From: Saccharopolyspora ipomoeae
GTDB lineage: Bacteria > Actinomycetota > Actinomycetes > Mycobacteriales > Pseudonocardiaceae
NCBI RefSeq assembly: GCF_029952525.1
Contig: NZ_JASAOF010000019.1
Span: 1 to 64,000 of the forward strand
Direction: 5' to 3'
DNA length: 64,000 nucleotides
The notes under the pieces were generated by a model. That model was not told the origin of the DNA, did not search any database, and was given only the letters and a program-made list of their open reading frames with translations. Made by a program: the position numbers and the translations under genes. How positions within the stretch are numbered: position 1 is the first letter of the stretch; each line of letters opens with the position of its first letter. Shown here one piece after another: positions 34,667 through 43,481 of this stretch.

Positions 34667-37399
34667 TCAAACCTCCAGGAGGCGGCCGGTGAACGCCGGG
34701 GAGGCCGGCCGCGTGGAAAGCCGCATGGTGCTGAGCCGGTGCTCCGGCAGCAGGCCGGAGACCAGGCTCGGGTTCTGGTGGGTGACCACGAAGGCCACCG
34801 GCTGACCGTCCGATGTGGACGCGTCGGCCAGCAGTCGGCCGATCTCGCGGCGCTGCTCGGTGTCGGCGACCGCGTCGAGCTCGTCGACGAGCACCAGCCG
34901 CACGCCGTCGGCCAGCGCGGAGGCGATCTCGGCGGCGGGCGCCTCGCTGTCGCGGCAGCGCACCAGCGCTGTCTGCGAGCGCACGGCCCGGGCACGCTGC
35001 GGCAGCAGCAGCCCCAGCACCCGCACGTCGCCCTGCACGCCGCTGAGCCGTCCGCCGAGCGCGTGCAGCATCGCCGACGACAGCTCGTCGTCATCGCCCT
35101 GCACGGCCAGCACGCCGCCGGGCCGCAGCGCGATGCGCACGTCCTCGAAGATCGGCTCGTCGCGGTCGTCGCGGACGCCGAAGCCGCGGGCGCTGACGAC
35201 CTCGTCGTTGCCCGGCCAGTTGGCCAGCCGCAGCTCGTGCTCGAGGGCCTCGCCCTCGACGTCGAGCGCGGGCAGCTTGCGCGACAGCCACTTCGGCAGC
35301 CACCAGGCCCGGTCGCCGAGCAGCGCCATCACCGCGGGCACCAACGTCATGCGCACGACGAAGGCGTCGACGAACACGCCGACGGCGAGTCCGAAGGCGA
35401 TGGGCTTGATGTTGGAGTCGCCGTGCGGCACGAACGCGGCGAACACCGAGATCATGATGACGGCGGCGGCGACCACGACCGGCGAGACGTTGGTGAAGCC
35501 GGCTTCGATGGCGCGCTTGGCGTCGCGGTTGTGCGTGTAGTCCTCGCGCATCCGGGACACGAGGAACACCTCGTAGTCCATCGCGAGGCCGAACAGGATC
35601 GCCATCAGCAGCAGCGGCAGGAAGCTGATCACACCGCCGACGTGGGTGATGTTGAGCGCTTCGGCCAGGTGCCCCTGGTTGAACACGAACGCGGTGGCGC
35701 CGAAGGTGGCGCCGACCGACAGCAGGTAGCCGAGCGCGGCCTTGACGGGGACCCACACCGAGCGGAACACCATCGCCAGCAGCACCAGCGTGAGTCCGAC
35801 GACGATGATGCCGAAGGGCAGCAGCGCCTCGGAGAGCTTCTCGGACAGGTCGATGCCGATGGCGGTCATGCCGGTGACGGCGATGCCCGCGCCGTACTCC
35901 TGCTCGAAGTGCGGACTCATCTCGCGCAGCTGGTGGACCAGGTCCTCGGTCGACTGCGATTCGCCGCCGCCGGTGGGGATGACCTGGATGATGCCGGTGT
36001 CGATGGTCTCGTTCGGGGTGGCCATCGGCACCGCGGCCACGCCGGGCAGCGCGCGGATCTCGTCGGCCATGCCGTTGACCTGGCCCAGCGGGTCCTTGGT
36101 GCCGATGACGTCGGTGGTGACGATCAGCGGCGCGTTGTAGCCGGGGCCGAACTGCTCCGCGATGGCGTCGTAGGTGTCGCGCGCCGGGGTTCCCACGGCC
36201 TGCGCTCCGGCGTCGGGCACGGACAGCCGCAGGTCGGCGGCGGGCAGCGTGCAGATCCCCAGGGCACCGATGACGAGCACGATGGTCAGCAGCGGCGCCT
36301 TGGTGACGGCCCGGACCCAGCGCAGGCTGAACTTCGCGCGCGGGCGGGTGCGGGTGGAACGCTTGGCGCGGGGGCGGTTGGGGCGCAGCCGCTCTCCGGC
36401 GAAGCTGAGCAGCGCGGGGATGATCGTCAGCGAGGCGGCGACGCCGATGGCGATCGAGACGCCGGCGAGGATGCCCATGACGGTCAGGAACGGGATGCCG
36501 GGCACGGCCAGCGCCAGCAGCGCGATGATCACCGTGGCACCGGCGAAGATGACCGCCGATCCGGCGGTGGCGACCGAGCGCGCGATCGACTCGGAGACGT
36601 CGAGCCCCTCGCCGAGCTGCTCCCGGTGCCGGGAGACGATGAAGAGCGAGTAGTCGATGCCGACGGCGAGCCCGAGCATCAGGCCGAGCATCGGCGCGGC
36701 CGAGGAGACGGTGACGAACGCCGTCGACAGCAGCACGATGGTCATCGACACGCCGACGCCGACCAGGGCGGTGACCAGCGGCATCACGGCGCCGACCAGC
36801 GAGCGCAGCATGAGCAGCAGCACCAGCAGCGCCACGATCACGCCGACGGCCTCGGTGGCGCCCACGGCGGGCATGTTGACGGAGAAGATCGATCCGCCGG
36901 CGTGCACCTCGCTGCCCGGCCCGAGCTGGCGCTCCAGGGCGTCGGCCTCGCCGAGGATGTCGTTCTTGACGTTCTCCGGCACCGAGGTGGCGGCGTACCT
37001 GAGCTGCACGGTGATCAGGGCGGTGTCGCCGTCGTCGGAGACCTGGTTCTTGACCATGTCCGACAGCGGGTTCATCACCGCCGTGACGCCTTCCTGGCCC
37101 TCGACCCGCTTGATGAGGTCGTCGATCGCCTCACGTCCCTGCGGGGAGTCGATGCGCTCGCCGGGCGGCGCGGTGGCCACGAGCTGCGCGCTGGAGCCAC
37201 TCATCTGGGGGAAAACGTTGTTGAGGTGGTCGAGCGTGTCCTGCGACTCGGAGCCGGGGATCGACATCTCGGTCTCCATGCCCTGCTGGAAGAGCGCAGC
37301 GCCCGTTCCCAGCACCGCGAGCAGGGCTAACCACGCGACCAGCACCCAGGCTCGACCGCGGACCACTGCCCGCCCCAGCCGGTAAAGCAACGAAGACAA
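34667..37399 (-). CDS. MMPL/RND transporter with degenerate ABC-ATPase tail
   Basis: A 910-residue protein. Twelve membrane helices and two outside loops follow the MMPL plan: first span RAWVLVAWLALLAVLGTGAA, core spans with GLMLGLAVGIDYSLFIVSRHRE and later LFGLAMDYEVFLVSRMREDY (the proton-relay-type Asp-Tyr pairs). After residue 710 comes an ABC nucleotide-binding-like domain: IFEDVRIALRPGGVLAVQGD in place of a P-loop, with no GKS/T, then RLVLVDELDAVADTEQRREI like Walker B. The tail probably does not hydrolyse ATP. The start is TTG 37399 (GGGAG upstream) or GTG 37408. Substrates are likely lipids or drugs. Confidence 0.9.
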   Translation of the reverse strand: MSSLLYRLGRAVVRGRAWVLVAWLALLAVLGTGAALFQQGMETEMSIPGSESQDTLDHLNNVFPQMSGSSAQLVATAPPGERIDSPQGREAIDDLIKRVEGQEGVTAVMNPLSDMVKNQVSDDGDTALITVQLRYAATSVPENVKNDILGEADALERQLGPGSEVHAGGSIFSVNMPAVGATEAVGVIVALLVLLLMLRSLVGAVMPLVTALVGVGVSMTIVLLSTAFVTVSSAAPMLGLMLGLAVGIDYSLFIVSRHREQLGEGLDVSESIARSVATAGSAVIFAGATVIIALLALAVPGIPFLTVMGILAGVSIAIGVAASLTIIPALLSFAGERLRPNRPRAKRSTRTRPRAKFSLRWVRAVTKAPLLTIVLVIGALGICTLPAADLRLSVPDAGAQAVGTPARDTYDAIAEQFGPGYNAPLIVTTDVIGTKDPLGQVNGMADEIRALPGVAAVPMATPNETIDTGIIQVIPTGGGESQSTEDLVHQLREMSPHFEQEYGAGIAVTGMTAIGIDLSEKLSEALLPFGIIVVGLTLVLLAMVFRSVWVPVKAALGYLLSVGATFGATAFVFNQGHLAEALNITHVGGVISFLPLLLMAILFGLAMDYEVFLVSRMREDYTHNRDAKRAIEAGFTNVSPVVVAAAVIMISVFAAFVPHGDSNIKPIAFGLAVGVFVDAFVVRMTLVPAVMALLGDRAWWLPKWLSRKLPALDVEGEALEHELRLANWPGNDEVVSARGFGVRDDRDEPIFEDVRIALRPGGVLAVQGDDDELSSAMLHALGGRLSGVQGDVRVLGLLLPQRARAVRSQTALVRCRDSEAPAAEIASALADGVRLVLVDELDAVADTEQRREIGRLLADASTSDGQPVAFVVTHQNPSLVSGLLPEHRLSTMRLSTRPASPAFTGRLLEV

Positions 37400-37421
37400 G
37401 GGGAACACTCCCGGTATTTCG

Positions 37422-37450
37422 ATACACGGTGTATGCGATACAGACTGTAT
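37422..37450. promoter_or_regulatory. Double TetR operator
   Basis: Two 13-bp palindromes, ATACAC-G-GTGTAT (37422-37434) and ATACAG-A-CTGTAT (37438-37450), are 16 bp centre to centre. They lie between the divergent MMPL and TetR genes. This is a typical two-dimer TetR site covering the exporter promoter. Confidence 0.85.
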
Positions 37451-37521
37451 ATTTCCCGAGATCCACCTAGCTCGTGGCTCCAGGCAACTGTGAGCCGAAA
37501 CACCGCAGGAGAATGCCCCGC

Positions 37522-38175
37522 ATGACCGACCAACCGCGCCAACGGGAAACACGGCGGCGGGCGCAGACGCGTCGACGCTTGATCGACGCCGCGCGCGAGG
37601 TGTTCTCCGAGCACAGCATTCGCGACACGCCGGTCGAGCTGATCTGCGAGACCGCGGGCTTCAGCCGGGGCGCCTTCTACTCGAACTTCGACACCAAGGA
37701 GGACCTGTTCCTCGCGGTGTACGAGGAGGAGATGAGCCTGCGCATCCAGAAGACGCGCACGATCGTCAACGACGTGCTCGTCGAGGGCGTCGCCGACCGC
37801 GAGTCGCTGCACGAGGCGATCGTCAAGGTCGGCACGGCCTGCGCGGAGTCGCTCATCGCCGACCACAACTGGTACATGCTGGTCACCGAGTTCCGCGCGC
37901 ACGCCCTGCGCGACCCGCAGCTGCGCAAGCGCGCCGGCGAGTCCCTGGAGCACCTGACGGATTCGATCGCCGAGCTGCTGCACGAGGCCCTGGACCGGCT
38001 CAACCTGCGCCTGGTCGTCGACACCCGCGACGCGGTGCGCGCGCTGACCTCGGTCTACGAGGCCCAGCTGGAGCACGCGGCCTTCACCGGTACCAGCGCG
38101 ACGTCGAAACCGCTGTTCACGCAGATCTTCCCGAGGATGGTGCAGTCGTTCATCGAACCCGGAGATCCGGCCTGA
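37522..38175 (+). CDS. TetR-family repressor of the MMPL/YhgE operon
   Basis: A 217-residue regulator. The HTH reads RLIDAAREVFSEHSIRDTPV, ELICETAGFSRGAFYSNFDT, close to exporter regulators such as AcrR/EthR type. CAGGAG lies 11 bases before the chosen ATG; an ATG 9 bases upstream is too near the site. A double palindrome lies between it and the MMPL gene, so it should repress export until a ligand binds. Confidence 0.9.
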   Translation: MTDQPRQRETRRRAQTRRRLIDAAREVFSEHSIRDTPVELICETAGFSRGAFYSNFDTKEDLFLAVYEEEMSLRIQKTRTIVNDVLVEGVADRESLHEAIVKVGTACAESLIADHNWYMLVTEFRAHALRDPQLRKRAGESLEHLTDSIAELLHEALDRLNLRLVVDTRDAVRALTSVYEAQLEHAAFTGTSATSKPLFTQIFPRMVQSFIEPGDPA

Positions 38176-38211
38176 CGCATCCTTCCGCTTCACAACTTAA
38201 GATGAGCGACG

Positions 38212-38631
38212 ATGCAGGAAGATATGTACTCGGTCGAGCAGGTCGCGGCACTGCTGGGCCTGCACGTGCGCACGGTTCGCAGCTACATCCGCTCCGGCAG
38301 GCTCAACGCGGTCCGCATCGGCAAGCAGTACCGGATCGCCAAGTCGGACCTGGAGCAGCTCACCGGACGCCCGACCGAACCCGCCCGCACCGCGGGCGCG
38401 GTCGAGGTCTCCAGCATCGTCCAGCTCGACGGGGTCGACCGAGCGGCGGCGGACCGCCTCGGCTCCCTCGTCCTCGCTGGCATGGGCGCACCCCGGGTGC
38501 AGACCATCCACGACGAGCACCGGAACCGACTCAAGATCATCATCATCGGTGAGCTCGCGGAGACCTCCGAGCTGCTGCACCTCCTCGATTCGGTCCTCGA
38601 CAGCGAAAGCGGCCTGTTCACCGCGGAGTAG
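38212..38631 (+). CDS. BldC/MerR-type HTH protein
   Basis: A 139-residue protein. Residues 3-52 form an excisionase/BldC-type helix-turn-helix: YSVEQVAALLGLHVRTVRSY, IRSGRLNAVRIGKQYRIAKS, DLEQLTGRP. The C-terminal part is a beta-alpha domain (VSSIVQLDGVDRAAADRLGS; RNRLKIIIIGELAETSELLH) that may bind a ligand or partner. The gene is 36 bp after the TetR gene in the same direction. Confidence 0.8.
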   Translation: MQEDMYSVEQVAALLGLHVRTVRSYIRSGRLNAVRIGKQYRIAKSDLEQLTGRPTEPARTAGAVEVSSIVQLDGVDRAAADRLGSLVLAGMGAPRVQTIHDEHRNRLKIIIIGELAETSELLHLLDSVLDSESGLFTAE

Positions 38632-38635
38632 GCGG

Positions 38636-39274
38636 TCAGGCGCTCGGCCGGGGCAGGCAGGCGAACAGGATCGCTCCTGGTTTCGGACCGTCCGGGCTCA
38701 GCAGGTGCTGCGATTCCACGGTGAACCCCGCTTCGCGGAGCCAGTCGGCGACGCGCGACGGCTGGCGGAGGTACCCGTACACCGGTGCGGGCTGATCGTC
38801 GCGGATCCGCTCCTCACGCCCGTCGCCGACGTGGAACCCGGCGGCCAGCACGCCACCCGGCCGCAGCACCCGGTGGAACTCCGCGAGAACACCGGGAACC
38901 GCCTCGTCCGGGATGTGGATCAGCGACCACCACGCGATCACCCCGGCCAGGGACTCGTCCGCGATGTCGAGCTCGGTCATCGACCCGACCTCGAACCGCG
39001 CCTCGGGGTGCTCGCGACGAGCGATCTCGATCATCGCAGGCGACAGGTCGACGCCGAACGCGTCCACGCCCAGTTCCCGCAGCAGAGCGGTGGTGTGCCC
39101 CGGCCCGCACCCCGCGTCGAGGACGGGCCCGCCGCCGACCGACCGCACCAGATCGGCGAACAGCACGACCCCGGCCCGCACGTGGAGCAGCCTGTCGAGC
39201 AGGTCGCGGGTCTCGTCGGCGTAGCCGACCGCGATGCTGTCGTAGGAGTCGCGGACCTCGCTCAACCAACCCAT
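38636..39274 (-). CDS. Class I SAM-dependent methyltransferase
   Basis: A 212-residue enzyme with the Methyltransf_11/25 core: motif I VLDAGCGPGHTTALL (about 53), motif II FGVDLSPAMIEIARR, acidic MTELDIADESLAGVIAWWSL, and post-motif FHRVLRPGGVLAAGFH. The acceptor is unknown. ATG 39274 is used; the convergent HTH gene ends 5 bp away. Confidence 0.88.
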   Translation of the reverse strand: MGWLSEVRDSYDSIAVGYADETRDLLDRLLHVRAGVVLFADLVRSVGGGPVLDAGCGPGHTTALLRELGVDAFGVDLSPAMIEIARREHPEARFEVGSMTELDIADESLAGVIAWWSLIHIPDEAVPGVLAEFHRVLRPGGVLAAGFHVGDGREERIRDDQPAPVYGYLRQPSRVADWLREAGFTVESQHLLSPDGPKPGAILFACLPRPSA

Positions 39275-39301
39275 CAACGAACCGTAGTCCTTCGACCCTG
39301 G

Positions 39302-39736
39302 TCAATCCAGGCAGAACTCGTTGCCCTCGACGTCGTGCATGACCTGGCAGGACTCGTTGAACCCGTCGGCGACGAGGAGCTCTCCCCTGGTCGCTCCGAG
39401 CGCTTCCAGCCGCGAGCACTCGGCCTCCAGCGCGGCGAGCCGCTCCTCCCCCACGAGCCCCGTCCCGACCCGCACGTCGAGGTGCACCCGGTTCTTCACG
39501 ACCTTGCCCTCAGGCACCTTCTGGAAGAACAACCGCGGCCCCACCCCGTTCGGATCGACGCAGGCGAACGCCTTCCCCTGCATGTCCGGAGGCAACGACC
39601 GGTCGAACGCCTCCCAGGAGTCGAACCCCGGCGGCGGAGCCGGCACGACGTACCCCAGCACCTCGCACCAGAACCGAGCCACCCGCTCCGGCTCAGCACA
39701 ATCAAAAGTCACCTGAACCTGCCTGACAGTCCCCAT
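39302..39736 (-). CDS. VOC-family (glyoxalase-like) protein
   Basis: A 144-residue vicinal-oxygen-chelate protein with the paired beta-alpha-beta units: VQVTFDCAEPERVARFWCEV, LGYVVPAPPPGFDSW, the central RLFFQKVPEGKVVKNRVHLD (His), and the final VMHDVEGNEFCLD (Glu). It may be a dioxygenase, isomerase or antibiotic-binding protein. It lies 27 bp upstream of the methyltransferase on the same strand. Confidence 0.88.
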   Translation of the reverse strand: MGTVRQVQVTFDCAEPERVARFWCEVLGYVVPAPPPGFDSWEAFDRSLPPDMQGKAFACVDPNGVGPRLFFQKVPEGKVVKNRVHLDVRVGTGLVGEERLAALEAECSRLEALGATRGELLVADGFNESCQVMHDVEGNEFCLD

Positions 39737-39773
39737 CCACCCACGGTAGTACCTCCGTACGCAGGGAAGACGA

Positions 39774-39789
39774 AGTTTTCATGAAAACT
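39774..39789. repeat. Single AGTTTTCATGAAAACT palindrome
   Basis: An exact 16-bp copy of the palindrome clustered at 23.6-23.8 kb. Here it lies between two minus-strand genes. A small reading frame that starts at its ATG is a by-product. Confidence 0.9.
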
Positions 39790-39825
39790 GCGCCCGTCCC
39801 CAAGGGAGGTGCGTCCGCAGCCGGT

Positions 39826-40173
39826 TCAGAGAACCCCAGCTCCGATCAAGTACGTCGCCAGGGAAACGACGAGCATGACACCGGTCATCGTGAGCACCAC
39901 CCACGGCACATGACGCAGCCAATCAGCGGATCCCAGGAGCACGAAGACCAATCCACCGAACCACGGAATCAGCCACACCACGAACATCATCTCGATGAGC
40001 TGCTTGTTGGTGACACCTGGACCGGAATCGCTCGGATCGAAACCGATCAGTGACGCCCTCACATAGAGGTACCAGAGCACGGCCCCGAACATCATCGCGA
40101 GACCACCGATAGAGATCACCGCTATTCGCAGCACTCTGAACCAGCATGCCCGGTTGCCCTCGGACGACATCAT
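39826..40173 (-). CDS. Hypothetical three-span membrane protein
   Basis: A 115-residue protein with three membrane helices: LRIAVISIGGLAMMFGAVLWYLYV, EMMFVVWLIPWFGGLVFVLL and WVVLTMTGVMLVVSLATYLI. No family is recognised. The start is uncertain: an ATG at 40170 or 40173, or a GTG at 40191. Confidence 0.65.
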   Translation of the reverse strand: MMSSEGNRACWFRVLRIAVISIGGLAMMFGAVLWYLYVRASLIGFDPSDSGPGVTNKQLIEMMFVVWLIPWFGGLVFVLLGSADWLRHVPWVVLTMTGVMLVVSLATYLIGAGVL

Positions 40174-40396
40174 TCGCGAGACCGTATCCACCGAACAGAA
40201 CTTCTGGATGCGGATTTCTACTCAACATCGCACCCGCCCTACCGAGCACGCCATGGCGATTCGCGTAGTTTCTCCGCTCCACCACTTGCGCTGTCCGGGT
40301 GACGGATACCTCGATAAGTAGAAACACTGAGGCGATCTTTCACCGATTCGATACCGTCGCCGATAACGCGTGCGGTACGGGACTTGGGAGGGGTGC

Positions 40397-40663
40397 ATGG
40401 ACGGCATGCGCGCACAGCCGGAGACGCTGCGCAGCTGGTCCTCGAGCTTGCAGCAAGCCGGTGACGGTCTCACCGCGGCTGCCCAGGGGTCCCCGGAGCC
40501 GCCGAACACGGGACGATGCACGGCCATGACATCCGCTGGCCTTGCCCAGCTCTTCGAAGGCATCGCCGCGGTCAACGAGGGCCTCGCAGCAGCAGCCGAA
40601 GCCGTGAACCAGGCGAGCGCGACATATCACCACACGGACGAACAAGCTGCCGGAGGGAATTGA
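40397..40663 (+). CDS. ESX/WXG100-like small helical protein
   Basis: An 88-residue protein from ATG with GGGAGGGG upstream. It is a helical hairpin of the kind used by type VII secretion substrates (LRSWSSSLQQAGDGLTAAAQ; GLAQLFEGIAAVNEGLAAAA). The exact Trp-x-Gly turn is not present, so it is closer to DUF2580/EspC-like proteins. It is 2 bp upstream of the next gene, suggesting a secreted pair. Confidence 0.75.
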   Translation: MDGMRAQPETLRSWSSSLQQAGDGLTAAAQGSPEPPNTGRCTAMTSAGLAQLFEGIAAVNEGLAAAAEAVNQASATYHHTDEQAAGGN

Positions 40664-40665
40664 GC

Positions 40666-41819
40666 GTGCTCGACACCTTGATCGTGGCGGTTCCGGCAGA
40701 GGCCCGAAGGACAGCCGAATGGCTGCGCGGCGCCGCCGAGCCTCTGGCGCACTCCGGGGACCGCGCACAACAGGTTCGCAGCGACTCCGAGCAGGAATGG
40801 CTTGGCGAGGCCGGCGATCTCGCCCGCGAACGACTCGCGGAACTCAGACAACGAGCTGATGACATCACCGAGATGACAGCGAGCTACGTACGGGCACTGG
40901 ACGGATTCGCCGACGCCATTGACAAAGCACTCGCGCAGATGACTGAGGCCCGGGATATCGCAGAGAGCGCCGGGCTCGCCGTCATCGAATCAGTTATCCA
41001 GGACCCGCCAAGTTCCGCAGACCCAGGCAAAGGCGGACCGGGACACAGCCGCGTCCAGGACCAACCAGGCCATGCGGCCGAGGTCGCCGAGCGACAAGCC
41101 AAGATCGATGCCTATCGAAGGGCCGAGCAGAAAGTTCTCACCGCTCGTGACATCCAGCGTCGGGCCGAGGAAGAGCTGGAGAAGTTCGTCGACGGCTACT
41201 TGGCGAAGTCTTGGGTGACGGTCCCGACCATGATCACCACGTACACGGGTGGTCATCTCAAGGCCAATAAGGAGTGGCGCGCGCTGGCGGCCAAGAACGG
41301 CGCTACTGCCGATGTCGCCGAGAAGCTCCTCAAGGACCCGTATCTGACAGCAGAAGCACGCACACGGCTGCTCGGTGTCGTGGCCAAGTACCGCACCGAC
41401 GCGGAACACCCAGCCATCGGTTCGCGCGATGCAAGCACAGCGGCTGCAATGGCTGAGAAACTTCCGCCCTCACTCAAACGGGCTTTGACGTCCGAGCTTC
41501 CCCTCGGCGCGGATGGCTTCCGAGCGGGTTATCCCGGGCTGGCGCTCACTACCTTCTCCGTGGCCGAAGACATCGCGAAGTCAAAGATCCCGGAAAATCG
41601 ATCGGCACAAACGCTGGAAGCACGGTCGCCGGAGTCATCGCGGGCGGCGCGATCGCCGTCTTCGGTGGCGGGCCAATCGCGGTCACGGTGGGCGGAAGTG
41701 TCGTCGGTACGCTCGTATCCACCGGCCTCGGCTATGCGTACGACGGGATCGCGTCAGGCGAAAATCCCTCTTACACAACCGACAACGGCCAGTACCGCAC
41801 ACCACCGATGTCGAGGTAA
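40666..41819 (+). pseudogene. T7SS-associated-like large protein, frameshifted
   Basis: From GTG with CGGAGGG upstream. The first 100 residues are WXG/LXG-like helices (TAEWLRGAAEPLAHSGDRAQ; SEQEWLGEAGDLARERLAEL). A helical middle follows. At about 41592 the frame degrades, but the next frame continues as GKSIGTNAGSTVAGVIAGGA, then IAVFGGGPIAVTVGGSVVGT, to TAA at 41817. Adding one G to CCCGG restores a 384-residue protein with a Gly-rich hydrophobic C-terminus as in many polymorphic toxins before the toxin tip. Sequencing error or a real mutation are both open. Confidence 0.75.
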
Positions 41820-41833
41820 CTGGAGTGGACACC

Positions 41834-42445
41834 ATGCTTCCGCCAAAACCGGACACCGCAGGTGAGCCACGCCCACCGCGGGCCCCCGAACTCGACGTCT
41901 GGGGAGGAATCAAGCCCTCCCCTAAGCTCATCAACTCCCGATGGGGCCGACGAGCCATCCCCACCCCGCCGAACGGATGGGGACCCGCACTCGAATGGTG
42001 GCGGGCATCCCCAACTCGGCTGTTGTCCACAGCCGGGTGGTACTTCGCATTCGGCGTCGTCGTACTCACGGTCAAAGACTGGGGGTTCGCCTGGATCAAC
42101 GTCTGGTGGCTGTGGCTTGTCCTGATCGTAGTGCCGACCATCGTTGTCTTGACTATGAACAACGACCGCCCCATCGCCGCCGGGGCGCACTGGCTGTATC
42201 ACAAGCGCCGGTGGATCAGGACCTACGAGCTGGAGAGCGTGCGGATCACCAGCGGGTTGACGGCCAACGACCTCGCCCTGGGGCAAGACGGCAAGGAACT
42301 CCTCATCCGCGTCGACAACCTGCAGGAAAACCCGGCGTTGTGGGACTTGGTCTACAACGGGATTCGCCACTCGGTGGCCAACGGCGCGCAGGTCATCGAC
42401 GATTCCGGCGCGAAGCAGACCACCCGGAGCGTGCTCAACCTATGA
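41834..42445 (+). CDS. Hypothetical membrane protein of the T7-like cluster
   Basis: A 203-residue protein. A Pro-rich N-terminus (about 55 residues) leads to two spans (LLSTAGWYFAFGVVVLTV and VWWLWLVLIVVPTIVVLTM) and a soluble C-terminal domain (RTYELESVRITSGLTANDLA, LIRVDNLQENPALWDLVYNG). The stop overlaps the next ATG (ATGA). Function unknown; it may be immunity or secretion-related, given the cluster. Confidence 0.75.
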   Translation: MLPPKPDTAGEPRPPRAPELDVWGGIKPSPKLINSRWGRRAIPTPPNGWGPALEWWRASPTRLLSTAGWYFAFGVVVLTVKDWGFAWINVWWLWLVLIVVPTIVVLTMNNDRPIAAGAHWLYHKRRWIRTYELESVRITSGLTANDLALGQDGKELLIRVDNLQENPALWDLVYNGIRHSVANGAQVIDDSGAKQTTRSVLNL

Positions 42446-42780
42446 CGTACTTCGGCCGCGATCCGTTCAACTCCGACATCGACGCGACCCCCGCGGTATT
42501 CGGCCTGGAAAGTGACGCGCAAGAAGAGGACGTTCCGCCGACGACGGTCTACCTTCCGTCCTCCGAGCCCGTTTCACCGAGTGGCGAAGTCAGCCTTCAG
42601 CTGTACCGCTCCGAAGATGATGAGCTCGTGCTACCCGCCTTCACCTCACTCGAAGCGCTGGTGCGCACTTTCGGAGAATCCCAACGCTGGGCCAGCACCA
42701 CCAGCGACCGTATCGAGCAGGTTCGGGTGGCTTCCGGTGCCGTGCACGTCGTCTGGGATCCCGCGCCTGCCGAGGCCTAA
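42442..42780 (+). CDS. Hypothetical protein, last gene of the T7-like cluster
   Basis: A 112-residue acidic soluble protein coupled to the preceding gene by ATGA. The C-terminal two thirds (LPAFTSLEALVRTFGESQRW) resemble small SseB-like or SAV-type proteins found beside WXG genes. No certain family. Confidence 0.7.
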   Translation: MTYFGRDPFNSDIDATPAVFGLESDAQEEDVPPTTVYLPSSEPVSPSGEVSLQLYRSEDDELVLPAFTSLEALVRTFGESQRWASTTSDRIEQVRVASGAVHVVWDPAPAEA

Positions 42781-42822
42781 AGGCCGAGGAACACCGATGC
42801 ACGGGCAGGTCAGGGCTGGAGC

Positions 42823-42951
42823 TCAGTCGTCATCGTCGTCCTGGTCGACTTTCCACCCGAGCTCAGTCGCAATCGGCTCGACAGGGACGCGCACTGGGAC
42901 AGGCGGACCGACGACAACAGCTTTCTCGTCGTCCCGATTCTGCTTCGCCAT
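42823..42951 (-). CDS. Very small acidic-tailed protein
   Basis: A 42-residue frame: MAKQNRDDEKAVVVG, a Pro/Val repeat, and a tail of five Asp. The ATG follows the next gene on the strand by 9 bp, so it reads as the last gene of the small-protein operon. It is too short for family assignment. Confidence 0.5.
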   Translation of the reverse strand: MAKQNRDDEKAVVVGPPVPVRVPVEPIATELGWKVDQDDDDD

Positions 42952-42960
42952 CAACACTCC

Positions 42961-43206
42961 TCAGTTCAGGCCACGCACAGGCCACGCTCGGTCGTCGGTG
43001 AGCTCGCACGGTGGACGACCACCCTTGTCCAGCCAAGTGATCAACCCTTCGAGCAACTCCACGACCTCCACTTCCATCTCGTCAGCGCGCGTGAGATGAG
43101 GTTCAACGGGCCCCGGCACCATCTCGACGTAGTCGAGGGCGGCTCGCCACTCCCTGACGCACTCGCGGATCCGCAGCCAAGTGCTGTTCGGGTCCTGCAC
43201 CTGCAT
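42961..43206 (-). CDS. Small hypothetical protein
   Basis: An 81-residue helical protein from an ATG with GAGAGG upstream: STWLRIRECVREWRAALDYV, ADEMEVEVVELLEGLITWLD. It is part of a row of small minus-strand genes seen beside XRE/DUF397 pairs in Pseudonocardiaceae. Function unknown. Confidence 0.7.
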   Translation of the reverse strand: MQVQDPNSTWLRIRECVREWRAALDYVEMVPGPVEPHLTRADEMEVEVVELLEGLITWLDKGGRPPCELTDDRAWPVRGLN

Positions 43207-43217
43207 CTTCGTTCCTC

Positions 43218-43481
43218 TCAACTTTGATCCTGCTCGGCAGTGCGCGACGCAGCCGCAACGGATTCCGGAGAAATTCCGGCTTCGGTGAGCAGCACGCGAC
43301 GGCACTCGCCGCAGGACTGGAAGGTCACCCAGTCCAGCTCCGAGGGCTGAGCCATCGCGACACCGCGACCGCACACGGCGTTCTCGGCTGACTGCCCTTC
43401 CCACCGCCGACCGCGGAAGGCGTGCCGGACTCCCCGATCGCCGTCGACGACCGGCAACCAGTAATGCCCGGGGCTAATCAC
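43218..43481 (-). CDS. Small Cys-containing hypothetical protein
   Basis: An 87-residue protein from GTG: HYWLPVVDGDRGVRHAF, then CGRGVAMAQPSELDWVTFQS and CGECRRVLL. The spaced Cys suggest a zinc site. This type is common and uncharacterised in Pseudonocardiaceae. It overlaps the upstream gene by 8 bp and is 11 bp from the next. Confidence 0.65.
   Translation of the reverse strand: MISPGHYWLPVVDGDRGVRHAFRGRRWEGQSAENAVCGRGVAMAQPSELDWVTFQSCGECRRVLLTEAGISPESVAAASRTAEQDQS

Noticed and set aside
34739..37330. Plus-strand frame of 863 codons
   Set aside because: Antisense shadow of the MMPL gene, rich in His/Asp/Gln from codon bias.
39781..40053. Frame starting at the ATG of the palindrome
   Set aside because: The ATG belongs to the repeated TTTTCATGAAAA site and the frame is antisense to a membrane protein gene.
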